Origin: Flavobacteriaceae bacterium UBA1682
GTDB lineage: Bacteria; Bacteroidota; Bacteroidia; Flavobacteriales; Flavobacteriaceae
DNA length: 64,000 bases
NCBI GenBank assembly: GCA_002320285.1
Contig: DCKE01000021.1
Location: 93,779 to 157,778, forward strand
Direction of reading: 5' to 3'
Below, piece after piece: positions 35,878-45,222 of this stretch. Made by a program: the position numbers and the translations under genes. Under the pieces are notes generated by a model that worked only from the letters and a program-made list of their open reading frames with translations, did no database searches and was not told the origin of the DNA. Position 1 is the stretch's first letter. Each line of letters starts with the position of its first letter.

Positions 35878-35903
35878 AAAAAAAAAGCTTAATAATTAAG
35901 CTT
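35878..35903 (-). terminator. Terminator of the pyr operon
   Basis: AAGCTTAAT-A-ATTAAGCTT (35885-35903) is a perfect inverted repeat; on the minus strand it is followed by a run of U (A-run at 35878-35884). Confidence 0.8.
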
Positions 35904-35910
35904 CGTTCTT

Positions 35911-36243
35911 TTAAAATCCTAAATCTCGCTCGATCTCGTCCATCTCGATGATATCATGAGCTTCTTGTATACTTGGAACGATTACTAAATCTTCGTCGAA
36001 ATCATTATAATTAACAGAAGACATCACCAATACAAACGACTTCTTATTACTTGCCTGCAATTGGACTAAATCTAAAAAATCATTTAAAGATTCTTGTCCC
36101 AATTCCGGTTCATTAAGTAAATCAATAACGATATTGTGTTTTTTCAAAGATTCATATTGTCCTTTTAATTTCATTATAAAATCAGCTACAGATCCTTCAT
36201 TTTTTTTAATTACTAGCGTATGTCCCTTTTCTTTAATTTTCAT
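35911..36243 (-). CDS. Small STAS-like protein of unknown function, in the pyr operon
   Basis: 110 residues. The order beta (HTLVIKKNEG), helix, beta (KHNIVIDLLNEP), helix (SLNDFLDLVQLQ), beta (KSFVLVMSSVNYNDF), then VVPSIQEAHDIIEMDEIERDLGF resembles a STAS/anti-sigma-antagonist fold, though no phosphorylatable serine stands out. In some annotations this family is mislabelled ribonuclease Z because of its neighbour. It lies 36 bases after pyrB and before the terminator. Confidence 0.65.
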   Translation of the reverse strand: MKIKEKGHTLVIKKNEGSVADFIMKLKGQYESLKKHNIVIDLLNEPELGQESLNDFLDLVQLQASNKKSFVLVMSSVNYNDFDEDLVIVPSIQEAHDIIEMDEIERDLGF

Positions 36244-36279
36244 TTTTCCTCCTATTTGAAATCGCGCTTGTACGACTTG

Positions 36280-37206
36280 TTATTTAATTTTTGAAGCCAG
36301 TAAGTACGTCACCGCCATTCTTACCGCAACTCCATTTTCTACTTGATCTAAAATGATGGCCTGTTGTGAATCGGCGACATCAGAAGTCAACTCCACACCT
36401 CGGTTAATTGGACCAGGGTGCATAATCACGATTTCTTTATTTAAGGAATCTAATAATTCTTTATCTATACCGTACTGTTGTGCATACTCGCGAGTCGATG
36501 GAAAATAATTAACATCCATTCGCTCATTTTGAACTCTCAATACGTTAGCTACATCACACCATTCCAAGGCCTTTCTTAGCTCGGGCTCAACTTTCACACC
36601 AAGGCTTTCAATATATTTAGGTATCAAGGTCTTAGGTCCACAAACGCGAACTTCAGCACCCTGCATCTGCAAGGCAAAAATATTGGACAAAGCAACTCGT
36701 GAGTGCAATACATCACCAACAATGACTATTTTCTTTCCCGCTACTTCTCCGAGTCTTTCCCGAATCGAATAACTATCTAACAAAGCTTGCGTAGGATGTT
36801 CATGTGCACCATCACCAGCATTAACAATGCTCGCTTTTACATTTTTTGACAAAAAATGTGCCGCACCAGCATGACTATGACGCATCACCACCATATCCAC
36901 TTTCATCGCCAGTATATTGTTGACCGTATCCAATAGGGTCTCTCCTTTTTTAACAGAGGATTGCGCTGCAGAAAAGCTAATCACATCAGCGGATAAACGC
37001 TTCTGTGCGAGCTCAAAGGACAGTTTAGTACGCGTACTGTTTTCAAAAAAAATGTTGGCAATCGTTATATCTCGTAACGAAGGAACTTTTTTAATAGGTC
37101 TATTAATAACCTCTTTAAACTGATCGGCAGTTTCAAAGATTAAATCAATATCACTTTTTGTAATGTATTTAATTCCCAACAAATGGTTTACACTTAATTC
37201 TTTCAT
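36280..37206 (-). CDS. pyrB: Aspartate carbamoyltransferase, catalytic chain
   Basis: A 308-residue enzyme for the second step of pyrimidine synthesis. Carbamoyl-phosphate loop STRTKLSFE (57-65, Lys where many have Arg), the SVKKGETLLDT loop, HPTQALLD and HPGPINRGVE are all present. No regulatory chain (pyrI) is nearby, so the enzyme is probably a simple trimer. It follows pyrR by 33 bases, making a pyrR-pyrB-STAS-like operon. Confidence 0.95.
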   Translation of the reverse strand: MKELSVNHLLGIKYITKSDIDLIFETADQFKEVINRPIKKVPSLRDITIANIFFENSTRTKLSFELAQKRLSADVISFSAAQSSVKKGETLLDTVNNILAMKVDMVVMRHSHAGAAHFLSKNVKASIVNAGDGAHEHPTQALLDSYSIRERLGEVAGKKIVIVGDVLHSRVALSNIFALQMQGAEVRVCGPKTLIPKYIESLGVKVEPELRKALEWCDVANVLRVQNERMDVNYFPSTREYAQQYGIDKELLDSLNKEIVIMHPGPINRGVELTSDVADSQQAIILDQVENGVAVRMAVTYLLASKIK

Positions 37207-37239
37207 CGTGCAATGGATTCCTCTATGTTATTAATTTTA

Positions 37240-37791
37240 CTATTTTACCTCGTTTTGAATCAAGAATACACCGTCTTCCTGCTGATCGTTTTCACCCCAA
37301 CTTACCAAAACTTTTTCATCGTTAATCGCATCGACCTGGCGACCGCGATAATCGGGTTGTATCGGTAAATGGCGGCTGAATCTGCGGTCAATTAAAACCA
37401 AAAGTTCAATTTCAGACGGACGCCCAAAAGATTGTATAGCTGTGAGTGCCGAACGAATACTTCGACCAGTATACAAAACATCATCAATAAAAATGACTTT
37501 TTTATTTTCTACTAGAAAATCAATCTGAGTTTTATTGGCTTCTAAAGGTTTTAAATTTCTTCTAAAATCATCTCTAAAAAAAGTAATATCCAAAAAACCC
37601 AAGCTAATATCTTGAACAGCATATTCTCTTTCGATAATTGATTTTAATCTTTCGGCTAAAAATTTACCTCTCGGTTGAATTCCAATGAGGATAGTATTCG
37701 AAAAATCAAGATGTTTTTCGACTAATTGACAAGCCAAACGATGCAAAATGATATTGACCTCTTTAGCAGTAAGCAATACTTTAGGATCCAT
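37240..37791 (-). CDS. pyrR: Bifunctional pyr operon regulator / uracil phosphoribosyltransferase PyrR
   Basis: 183 residues with the PRPP loop VIFIDDVLYTGRSIRSAL (near 96-113) and the PyrR-specific start LTAKEVNIILHRLACQLVE. It salvages uracil to UMP and in Firmicutes also binds pyr mRNA. I see no anti-terminator or PyrR-binding hairpin in the 180-base gap upstream, so RNA control is not supported here. A near-consensus -7 box (TACTTTTA) precedes the start. Confidence 0.93.
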   Translation of the reverse strand: MDPKVLLTAKEVNIILHRLACQLVEKHLDFSNTILIGIQPRGKFLAERLKSIIEREYAVQDISLGFLDITFFRDDFRRNLKPLEANKTQIDFLVENKKVIFIDDVLYTGRSIRSALTAIQSFGRPSEIELLVLIDRRFSRHLPIQPDYRGRQVDAINDEKVLVSWGENDQQEDGVFLIQNEVK

Positions 37792-37973
37792 AATGAAGTG
37801 TTGTGTTTGGGAGGTAAAAGTACAATTTTTTCTGCTTTCAAAATAATATTTTTAGAGAATCATCCCGATTAGTTATATCTCTATTCATCTTTGTCTTTTT
37901 AAATAAATACTGTCAAATACACTTTAAAAATCAAAAAATCGTATATTTATAATCCTAATTTAAAACATAACTT

Positions 37974-38291
37974 ATGATTATCTCTACGACTCCAACACTT
38001 GAAGGTCACCCTATTAAAGAATATAAAGGTATCGTTACTGGCGAAACCATCATCGGAGCTAATGCCATTAAAGATTTTAAAGCGAGTTTTACCGATTTTT
38101 TTGGAGGCCGCTCAACTTCTTATGAAAAAGTGGTTATCGAAGCAAAGAATACCGCTTTACAAGAAATGCAAGAACGCGCTAAACAACTCGGGGCCAATGC
38201 CATCGTAGGTGTAGATTTAGACTATGAAACCATCGGACAATCCGGAAGTATGTTAATGGTTACCGCTAGCGGTACCGCAGTAGTTATATAA
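37974..38291 (+). CDS. YbjQ/UPF0145 family protein
   Basis: 105 residues following the YbjQ pattern: MIISTTPTLEGHPI, YKGIVTGETIIGANAIKDF, a RSTSYEKVVIEAKNTALQEM helix, then AKQLGANAIVGVDLDYET and GTAVVI. The fold forms pentamers; its role (formerly called heavy-metal binding) is unproven. It lies 57 bases before the META gene in the same direction. Confidence 0.88.
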   Translation: MIISTTPTLEGHPIKEYKGIVTGETIIGANAIKDFKASFTDFFGGRSTSYEKVVIEAKNTALQEMQERAKQLGANAIVGVDLDYETIGQSGSMLMVTASGTAVVI

Positions 38292-38348
38292 CTCTCAAAA
38301 AAAATGGCAGGCTATTTGCCTAGTACTTTCTAAATTTAAAAATTGATT

Positions 38349-39374
38349 ATGACTAAAAAGACACTTATGGTTACTTTATTCACAGTGATAACTGCAGTAA
38401 CCCTTCAGGCACAAGTAGTAAAAAGAGTATTCATTAAAGAAAACACCAGTCCTTGCACTGGAGTCGCTCCTATGAACTGTTTAAATGTACGCTTTGAAAA
38501 TGATTTAGATTGGACATTTTTCTACAGTAATATTGATGGTTTTACTTACGAACCGGGTTATCAATATGAGTTATTGGTTGAAGAAACCACCCTACCTAAG
38601 GAACAAGTGCCGGCTGATGCCTCTTCAATACGTTATAAATTAAAAAAATTAGTTTGTAAAGTTGCTACTAATCAAGCCATCTGGAACACCAATTGGACTT
38701 TAACGGAATTAAACGGAAAAGCCATACAGCAAGACGCTGTAAAGGTTGAATTTAATGCGGCAAACCATACTCTATACGGAAGTAGCGGCTGCAACAACTT
38801 TAATATGCCGATTAGCATAAACAAGAAAAGAACCACTATGGTAACCAAACACGGAGTGGGAACCATGATGGCCTGTCAACCGGATATCATGAAATTAGAA
38901 GACGAGTTCTTAAAAACGCTTGCCGATAAAAAGATTGAGCTAAAAGTTATCCAAGGTCAATTAAATTTAATTCATAAAAAAAACGTGTTGATGAAGTTTA
39001 AGAAAACCACAGAAAAAAATGGTTCCGCACTAGCTTTCGTTTCCAATAAAAAATGGAAATTAATTCAAATGAATGGCAAAGCGATTGAAAAAGGACAACC
39101 CGAAATTATTTTTGATGTGGAAAACAAAAAAGTAAACGGAAGAACGGGATGTAACAATTTCTTCGGAGCATTAGACATCGATAGTGAGAACTTGTCTTTT
39201 GGAGCACTTGGAATGACCAGAATGGCTTGTATGGATGAAGTGATTGCACGTCAAGAAAATGAATTCGTCTCTTTGTTAAATGAAAAAGGACTGACCTACG
39301 ATGTCGCTGATCAGACTTTTAATATCTATAAAAACAATCAATTAGTATTGATGTTCGGACTGACTTCAGAATAA
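38349..39374 (+). CDS. Secreted DUF4377 protein with two META domains
   Basis: 341 residues from the ATG at 38349 (a TTG two codons earlier is not preferred). Signal peptide TLMVTLFTVITAVTLQAQ. A DUF4377-like domain (about 22-115) contains two cysteines and the FTYEPGYQYELLVEE strand. Two META domains follow, each with the hallmark: WTLTELNGK/GSSGCNNF (first) and WKLIQMNGK/GRTGCNNFFG (second) plus a M-A-C segment. META domains occur in heat-shock protein HslJ and in stress-related envelope proteins. Strong terminator downstream. Confidence 0.85.
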   Translation: MTKKTLMVTLFTVITAVTLQAQVVKRVFIKENTSPCTGVAPMNCLNVRFENDLDWTFFYSNIDGFTYEPGYQYELLVEETTLPKEQVPADASSIRYKLKKLVCKVATNQAIWNTNWTLTELNGKAIQQDAVKVEFNAANHTLYGSSGCNNFNMPISINKKRTTMVTKHGVGTMMACQPDIMKLEDEFLKTLADKKIELKVIQGQLNLIHKKNVLMKFKKTTEKNGSALAFVSNKKWKLIQMNGKAIEKGQPEIIFDVENKKVNGRTGCNNFFGALDIDSENLSFGALGMTRMACMDEVIARQENEFVSLLNEKGLTYDVADQTFNIYKNNQLVLMFGLTSE

Positions 39375-39383
39375 TTATACCAT

Positions 39384-39413
39384 AAAAAAAGCGGCCTAAT
39401 GGCCGCTTTTTTT
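39384..39413. terminator. Bidirectional terminator
   Basis: GCGGCC (39391-39396) / GGCCGC (39401-39406) stem with TAAT loop, flanked by seven A and seven T. It serves the META gene and the convergent aminopeptidase gene. Confidence 0.95.
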
Positions 39414-39432
39414 ATTTAAAATCTGTTGTTAA

Positions 39433-41976
39433 TCAATTCATTTTATCAACGGCTTGTTGCAAAACATCCCATTGTTTTTTTAGGTTTGAGTTTTTCTTCT
39501 TTTCCTTTTCGTAGGCTCTTTTTTTCAAATCCACTGCGTTTTCAGCCATAGTCTTCATTAATGCTGCCGCAGCGTCGCTTTGGTTTTTAATATAAGCGTA
39601 ATACATCGTATACATCTGCGCTGCCACATTCGTAGCCTCTTCCGTATCATTACTCATTACCCAAGTAAATCCCTTTTCCAACTGATCGGCTACTGGTGCA
39701 CCCTGACTTTTTGCAAACAAATAGAAAACCGCGGTTTGTATAACCAAGTTGGCTTTGGTGAAATCATTTTCCGCAACCCATACAGGTATAAAAGCCGTTA
39801 TCAATTGTTCACTATTTTTGATTACCTCCTCATCAAGACCTTCCTTATAATTTGAAAATTTTGCCGGATCATGTTGAAGAATACCATCAATAGCCGCTGC
39901 TTGTACACGATATGAAACGCTTTTTGCTGCCTTGTCCAACAATTCAACGTCAAATGTCCCCATATTGTTTAATGCAGAAATAGCCTGAGCCTGAACCAAG
40001 GTTTTGGGGTCATGCTCAGCAATACTTTTTAAAACAGGTGTCGCTTTCTCAATAACCAAGGGTGTCGTAAAATCTAAGCTATTAATTGCCAAGCCGCGAA
40101 TACCATCATTGTCGTCTTTTAAAGATTCCAATAAGGCAGTCAAAGCAACAGCACTCGTCGATTGATGTTTCGCAAAAGCTTCTACCGCTTGTCGACGAGC
40201 ACCATAATTACCTTTTGCAACCTGATATTGCACCAGATATTCCTCAACGGTTTTAAGGTCCTCCTGCAAATCAGATAGCAAAACCTGATCCGCATTATAG
40301 ATAACAACTTCCGGCTTCTTTGAAGTTTCAAATTCAAAAACACTGTGCTCTTGCGCTCCTACCCATACCTGCTCCTTTTTGATCTTTCCCGCTACTACGA
40401 TATCGAGCGCATAGGGAAATTCAAAAAAAGTATCCCCTTGCTGAGTCACGGTTATCTTAGATTTCTTTGCTTTCGCATCATAGTCCGATTTTACAATCAA
40501 ATTCGGTTGCCCACTACCGAGAAACCATTGATTGAAAAACCAATTCAAATCCCGCCCACTTACGTCTTCAAGTGCTAAGCGCAATTGCGTATATTCCGCC
40601 TTGCCAAATTCATTGTCCTTTAAATATTTACTTAAACCTTTGAAGAATGCCTCATCACCCAGATAATTTCGAAGCATATGCAAAATAGCACCACCTTTAT
40701 TATACGTCACTTGATCAAACATATCTTCTTGCGAATGATAATGCATCCGAACTAAGTTTTTATCGAAATGGTCTCCGTTTTTATAAGACTCCACCTGTGC
40801 ATATAAATACTGATCTGCTTTTTCTTTTCCGTATTTGTGTTCGGTCCATAAATACTCTGAATAATTAGCAAAAGCCTCATTCATCGAAAGATTTGACCAG
40901 CTTTCCGCAGTTACCAAATCGCCAAACCAATGATGAAACAATTCATGCGCAATAACGGTTTCAGCTGAGTTTTCATCAATAAGCTGACCCGGTTTTTGCT
41001 GAACACCATCATTGAACAACGAGGCCGTTGTATTTTCCATAGCTCCACTTACATATTCGCGAGCAGTCATCTGTGCATACTTTTCCCACGGATACGGATA
41101 ATCCAGCAGCTTTGAAAAGAATTCCATCATCGCTGGCGTATCTCCAAAGATTTCACGAGCATAATCCTTGTACTCGGGCTCCACATAGTAATCTACATCA
41201 ATATTACGCCACTTGTCTTTTACAACAGCATAATCACCAATGCCTATAAAAAATAAATACGGTGCATGTTTTTGACTCATCTTCCAATAATCAGTCTTAG
41301 ATCCATTTTTATTCACCGTACTCGACAGTAAAGTACCATTGGAAAGCGAAACATATTTTTGTGGATAGGTCAAATATATTTCCTGAGTGGTTTTTTGATT
41401 GGTTTTATCAATAGTAGGAAACCAACAAGAGGAAGACTCACTTTCACCCTGTGTCCATATTTGCGTTGGTACATGCGCTTGCTTGCCTTCCGGATTAATG
41501 AAATAGATACCCTTCGCATCATTAATAGCCTGACTACCCTCCTGTTGTACTTCATTGGGCTGCGCGGTATAGTTTATATAAACGGTATAGGATTCTCCTT
41601 TTGTATAAGTGCGGTCCAGATCGATTGACAATTCCAATCCATCGTATTTGAACTTTAATTTTTTGGTTTTGTTCCCGTCCACTAATTCCACTTTATGTAT
41701 CAACATGGCTTTAGCATCTAATTGCAAAATTGCTGTTGGGTAAAAATGAGGCTGAAGCGTAATCCATGCCTCACCTAAAACCAACTGTTTCGCATAGTCA
41801 AATTTCAGATCTAACTTTGTGTGGACGAGGTTATTAATTCGCTCGGGTTCAGCCCTATAGACCGATATCGGATTCGACAGATTCTTCTGGTAACTAGGCG
41901 GTAAAGACTGTGTCTGCGCAATGAGCATACCAGAACAGATCAAGGCGGAAAAGAGAAAAACGAAATTTTTATTCAT
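39433..41976 (-). CDS. Secreted M1-family aminopeptidase
   Basis: 847 residues. Signal peptide (FVFLFSALICSGMLIAQ). M1 peptidase domain with the exopeptidase motif GAMEN (311-315), zinc site HELFHH (344-349) and the third ligand E367 in SMNEAFANY. The C-terminal part (about 600-847) consists of helical HEAT-like repeats, as in leukotriene-A4-hydrolase-type and cold-active bacterial members. It probably trims N-terminal residues from peptides in the periplasm. Confidence 0.92.
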   Translation of the reverse strand: MNKNFVFLFSALICSGMLIAQTQSLPPSYQKNLSNPISVYRAEPERINNLVHTKLDLKFDYAKQLVLGEAWITLQPHFYPTAILQLDAKAMLIHKVELVDGNKTKKLKFKYDGLELSIDLDRTYTKGESYTVYINYTAQPNEVQQEGSQAINDAKGIYFINPEGKQAHVPTQIWTQGESESSSCWFPTIDKTNQKTTQEIYLTYPQKYVSLSNGTLLSSTVNKNGSKTDYWKMSQKHAPYLFFIGIGDYAVVKDKWRNIDVDYYVEPEYKDYAREIFGDTPAMMEFFSKLLDYPYPWEKYAQMTAREYVSGAMENTTASLFNDGVQQKPGQLIDENSAETVIAHELFHHWFGDLVTAESWSNLSMNEAFANYSEYLWTEHKYGKEKADQYLYAQVESYKNGDHFDKNLVRMHYHSQEDMFDQVTYNKGGAILHMLRNYLGDEAFFKGLSKYLKDNEFGKAEYTQLRLALEDVSGRDLNWFFNQWFLGSGQPNLIVKSDYDAKAKKSKITVTQQGDTFFEFPYALDIVVAGKIKKEQVWVGAQEHSVFEFETSKKPEVVIYNADQVLLSDLQEDLKTVEEYLVQYQVAKGNYGARRQAVEAFAKHQSTSAVALTALLESLKDDNDGIRGLAINSLDFTTPLVIEKATPVLKSIAEHDPKTLVQAQAISALNNMGTFDVELLDKAAKSVSYRVQAAAIDGILQHDPAKFSNYKEGLDEEVIKNSEQLITAFIPVWVAENDFTKANLVIQTAVFYLFAKSQGAPVADQLEKGFTWVMSNDTEEATNVAAQMYTMYYAYIKNQSDAAAALMKTMAENAVDLKKRAYEKEKKKNSNLKKQWDVLQQAVDKMN

Positions 41977-42166
41977 AGGAAACTATTTTTTTTTCATTAT
42001 AATCAAAGCTTAGCCGTTCTCATTAATCTGAGTTGCTAGGTGCTGGTGATTTCAAGAGTATAAATGGGTAATAAAACCCACGGATTTATCAAACCTAAAG
42101 ATAAATATCTTAAGTCGATAAAATTATGCTTTTAAGAATATTTTAATTTCGAGAATCGGCTCTCGA

Positions 42167-42271
42167 GTAATTAGTAATCACGAAAATCGAATCTCGAAAA
42201 TCGAATCTCGAAAATCGAATCTCGAAAATCGAATCTCGAAAATCGAATCACGAAAATCGAATCACGACTAC
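42167..42271. repeat. Heptamer array 2 (CGAAAAT/CGAATCT alternating)
   Basis: From 42181 to 42264 there are 12 contiguous 7-base units that alternate CGAAAAT and CGAATCT (the last two of the second type are CGAATCA). GTAATTA and GTAATCA at 42167-42180 and CGACTAC at 42265-42271 extend the same phase. Confidence 0.9.
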
Positions 42272-42278
42272 ACAAACG

Positions 42279-42311
42279 AAAAAACCAGTAATCGATGAAG
42301 ATTACTGGTTT
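42279..42311 (-). terminator. Terminator of sucD
   Basis: AAACCAGTAAT (42282-42292) pairs with ATTACTGGTTT (42301-42311); on the minus strand a U-run follows. Confidence 0.88.
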
Positions 42312-42334
42312 CTCTATATTGAATTTAGAATAAA

Positions 42335-43207
42335 TTATCCTAAAACCTCTTTTACTTTTTTCCCGATTTCAGCAGGAGAGTCTACAACGTGGATACCACA
42401 TTCTTTCATAATGCGTTTTTTAGCTTCAGCTGTATCATCAGCACCACCAACAATTGCACCAGCATGTCCCATCGTTCTACCTTTTGGAGCAGTTTCTCCA
42501 GCGATAAATCCGATAACCGGTTTTCTGTTTCCATCTTCTTTAATCCAACGAGCAGCATCCGCTTCCAATTGTCCACCGATTTCACCAATCATAATAATTG
42601 CTTCAGTCTCTGGATCATTCATCAACAATTCAACAGCTTCTTTAGTTGTAGTTCCAATGATTGGATCTCCACCAATACCGATAGCTGTAGTAATACCTAA
42701 ACCTTGTTTTACCACTTGGTCAGCAGCTTCGTATGTTAAAGTTCCCGATTTAGAAACAATTCCTACAGTTCCTTTTTTGAAAACGAAACCTGGCATAATA
42801 CCAACTTTAGCTTCACCCGGAGTAATAACACCTGGACAGTTAGGTCCGATTAATCTTGAGCTTCTTTCCTTAACGTAATTATTTGCACGAATCATATCAG
42901 CAACTGGGATACCTTCTGTAATTGTAATAATTACTTTAATTCCTGCATCAGCAGCTTCCATAATAGCATCAGCAGCAAAAGCTGGTGGTACAAAAATAAT
43001 TGATGTATCAGCGCCAGCTTGTTCAACGGCATCTTGAACCGTGTTAAAAACAGGACGATCTAAATGCATTGTTCCCCCTTTTCCTGGAGTTACACCACCA
43101 ACAACGTTTGTTCCGTATTCAATCATTTGAGATGCGTGAAAAGTACCTTCACTACCCGTAAAACCTTGAACTATTATTTTTGAATCCTTATTGACTAAAA
43201 CACTCAT
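42335..43207 (-). CDS. sucD: Succinyl-CoA synthetase, alpha subunit
   Basis: The 290-residue CoA-binding subunit of the TCA-cycle ligase that makes ATP or GTP from succinyl-CoA. CoA domain VQGFTGSEGTFHA near the start, then LIGPNCPGVITPGE, GIGGDPIIGT and the phosphohistidine site MGHAGAIVGG. The beta subunit gene (sucC) is not adjacent. An exact -7 box (TATTTTTG, minus, 43240-43247) gives it its own promoter after the lipid A operon. Confidence 0.96.
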   Translation of the reverse strand: MSVLVNKDSKIIVQGFTGSEGTFHASQMIEYGTNVVGGVTPGKGGTMHLDRPVFNTVQDAVEQAGADTSIIFVPPAFAADAIMEAADAGIKVIITITEGIPVADMIRANNYVKERSSRLIGPNCPGVITPGEAKVGIMPGFVFKKGTVGIVSKSGTLTYEAADQVVKQGLGITTAIGIGGDPIIGTTTKEAVELLMNDPETEAIIMIGEIGGQLEADAARWIKEDGNRKPVIGFIAGETAPKGRTMGHAGAIVGGADDTAEAKKRIMKECGIHVVDSPAEIGKKVKEVLG

Positions 43208-43298
43208 GATTTTGTTTTTTTTATTAAAATTTCGTTATACAAAAATAGCCATTTGAAAGCAATCTGTGAAACTTTTCTTGCTTTTATATTTCTATCTA

Positions 43299-43664
43299 TT
43301 AAATTACTAAGTGACTCATCTGATAACCTCGGTAAAGCTTATCATCTTTGATTTCCCAAGTGGCACTAAAGGTCGCTAGAACCAGTTCTTCATCGGGGTT
43401 CTCAAAGGTGCTCACATAATGAGTATACCGAATGGCAACTTCATTATCCGCAGCAATAACTTGATGAATTTCACAACGTAATGAATAATAACTCAATCGA
43501 ATTTCCTTCGATAAAGCTAAGATATCTTGTTTATCAAGTTGTACAAACCCCTTAGAGCTAATCCAATCCATGAGCATCTCCTCATGAAGTACTTCTTGAA
43601 GATAGTTTTTGCTCAGGATAGCAACAGAGTCATAAAACTTAACGACGATATCTTTTGCGGTCAT
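43299..43664 (-). CDS. NTF2-like/SnoaL-like protein
   Basis: 121 residues fitting the cone-shaped NTF2 fold: an N-terminal helix pair (AKDIVVKFYDSVAILSKNYL), a central helix and four strands ending in FSATWEIKDDKLYRGYQMSH. Function unknown; such proteins bind small ligands or act as isomerases. Its ATG overlaps the stop of the upstream lpxD-like gene by four bases (ATGA-type coupling), so it is the last gene of the lipid A operon. Confidence 0.75.
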   Translation of the reverse strand: MTAKDIVVKFYDSVAILSKNYLQEVLHEEMLMDWISSKGFVQLDKQDILALSKEIRLSYYSLRCEIHQVIAADNEVAIRYTHYVSTFENPDEELVLATFSATWEIKDDKLYRGYQMSHLVI

Positions 43665-44596
43665 ATATTCTTTACTTTAATTAGAATTTCCGGAAGTTTC
43701 TTGATATTAGCTAATTGCTTTAATTTCTCTCTAGATTCTTCGATAGGCGTTCCAAAATAAACCTTTCCACCTTCGATAGACTTGGTTACTCCGGTTTGCC
43801 CTAATACCACAGCGTTCTTACCTATGGTAATACCACTTGTAGTACCTACTTGCCCCCAAAGGGTGACTTCGTCTTCTACAATCACACAACCTGCAATACC
43901 GGTTTGTGCTGCAATAAGACATTTTTTACCAATTACCGTATCGTGTCCGATATGCACTTGATTATCAATTTTTGTTCCTTCGCCAATCGTAGTATCTCCA
44001 GTAACTCCGCGATCTATTGTACATGCTGCTCCAATGGAAACCCGATCTCTTACAACCACTCTTCCACAGGAAATCAAAGGATCATAACCCTCAGGACGAT
44101 TCTTAAAATAAAAAGCGTCAGCTCCTAAAATAGCACCCGCATGGATAACTACATCATCACCAATAACCGTATTATCATAAAGTACTACATTGGGATGAAT
44201 CAAACAATTCTGTCCAATGACAACTCCATTCCCAATAAAAACATTGGGCTGAATATGCGTTCCCTCACCAATTTGTGCATCCACTGCTACAGCAACAGTT
44301 GCCGGCTTAAAAGGATTAAAGTATTTGGACAATTTGTTAAAATCCCTAAAAGGATCATCAGAAATCAACAATGCTTTACCTTCCGGACATGGGACATCTT
44401 TATTGATCAATACGATAGTCGCTTTAGACTGTAAAGCTTTATCATAATATTTTGGGTGATCAACAAAAACTATTTCCCCTGCTTCTACGACGTGAATTTC
44501 ATTCATTCCGTAAACCTCAAATCTGGGATCTCCTACAAACTTACAACCGATGATTTCAGCAATCGTTTGTAGCTCTTGAACACTTTTAAATCTCAT
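43661..44596 (-). CDS. LpxD-like UDP-3-O-acylglucosamine N-acyltransferase (second copy)
   Basis: 311 residues: an N-terminal UDP-binding-like domain with the FVDHPKYYDKAL motif, then a left-handed beta-helix of hexapeptide repeats (VFIGNGVVIGQNCLIHPNVV, IDRGVTGDTTIGEG, IDNQVHIGHDTVIG). It is a paralogue of lpxD at 47468 but shorter by 27 residues and with a different C-terminus (KLKQLANIKKLPEILI). It may add a different acyl chain or act on another sugar. Placed between efp and the NTF2-like gene. Confidence 0.85.
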   Translation of the reverse strand: MRFKSVQELQTIAEIIGCKFVGDPRFEVYGMNEIHVVEAGEIVFVDHPKYYDKALQSKATIVLINKDVPCPEGKALLISDDPFRDFNKLSKYFNPFKPATVAVAVDAQIGEGTHIQPNVFIGNGVVIGQNCLIHPNVVLYDNTVIGDDVVIHAGAILGADAFYFKNRPEGYDPLISCGRVVVRDRVSIGAACTIDRGVTGDTTIGEGTKIDNQVHIGHDTVIGKKCLIAAQTGIAGCVIVEDEVTLWGQVGTTSGITIGKNAVVLGQTGVTKSIEGGKVYFGTPIEESREKLKQLANIKKLPEILIKVKNI

Positions 44597-44638
44597 TTAT
44601 CTGAGTTAAATATATTGAAAGAATTTAAAAAAAACTAA

Positions 44639-45205
44639 TTATTCTTTGATACGTTCGATGTACGCACCGTTAGAAGTATCGATTTTGATTTTATCTCCTT
44701 CATTAATAAACAAAGGTACATTTACCGAAGCTCCAGTTTCTACTGTAGCTGGTTTAGTAGCATTGGTAGCCGTATTTCCCTTAATTCCAGGCTCGGCATA
44801 AGTTACTTCTAAAATAACAGAAGTAGGCATATCTACCGCGATAGGCATATCTGTTTCCGTATTGATTTGCACCATTACATTCTCCCCTTCTTTTAATAAG
44901 TCTGGAGCATCTAATATATTTTTCATCAAAGTGATTTGCTCGAATGTTTCCACGTGCATAAAGTGAAATTGATCACCTTCTGGATATAAAAACTGAAATT
45001 TATGCGTTTCCACACGAACTGGATCAATTTTATGTCCCGCAGAAAAAGTATTATCCAATACCTTTCCATTAGTCAAACTTTTCATTTTAGTACGTACAAA
45101 AGCAGGACCTTTTCCCGGTTTCACGTGTAAAAATTCAGTTATCTTATAAATATCGTTATTAAACTTGATGCACAATCCATTTCTAATATCTGATGTACTT
45201 GCCAT
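44639..45205 (-). CDS. efp: Elongation factor P
   Basis: The 188-residue translation factor relieves ribosome stalling at polyproline. The modified lysine loop reads VKPGKGPAF with K32 at the tip, and the C-terminal OB domain ends with DTSNGAYIERI. The region around the loop has lysine at the modification site, so EpmAB-type lysylation or another scheme is possible; no modification genes are here. Lies within the lipid A operon between lpxA and the second lpxD. Confidence 0.96.
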   Translation of the reverse strand: MASTSDIRNGLCIKFNNDIYKITEFLHVKPGKGPAFVRTKMKSLTNGKVLDNTFSAGHKIDPVRVETHKFQFLYPEGDQFHFMHVETFEQITLMKNILDAPDLLKEGENVMVQINTETDMPIAVDMPTSVILEVTYAEPGIKGNTATNATKPATVETGASVNVPLFINEGDKIKIDTSNGAYIERIKE

Positions 45206-45222
45206 TTTGTATTTTTTATAAA

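Larger units (their letters stand above)
41977..42334. other. 358-base gap with heptamer array and terminator
   Basis: Holds the heptamer array at 42167-42271 and the sucD terminator at 42279-42311. The part next to the aminopeptidase start (41977-42140) is AT-rich; no exact -7 box was found for that gene. Confidence 0.6.

Noticed and set aside
37792..37973. PyrR-controlled attenuator upstream of pyrR
   Set aside because: No anti-antiterminator hairpin or terminator could be found in the leader; the gap is AT-rich.
42167..42271. CRISPR array
   Set aside because: The units are 7-base tandem copies without unique spacers, and no cas genes are present.
42411..42878. 155-codon plus-strand frame opposite sucD
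   Set aside because: Antisense to a highly conserved gene; the proline/serine-rich translation reflects codon bias of sucD on the other strand.
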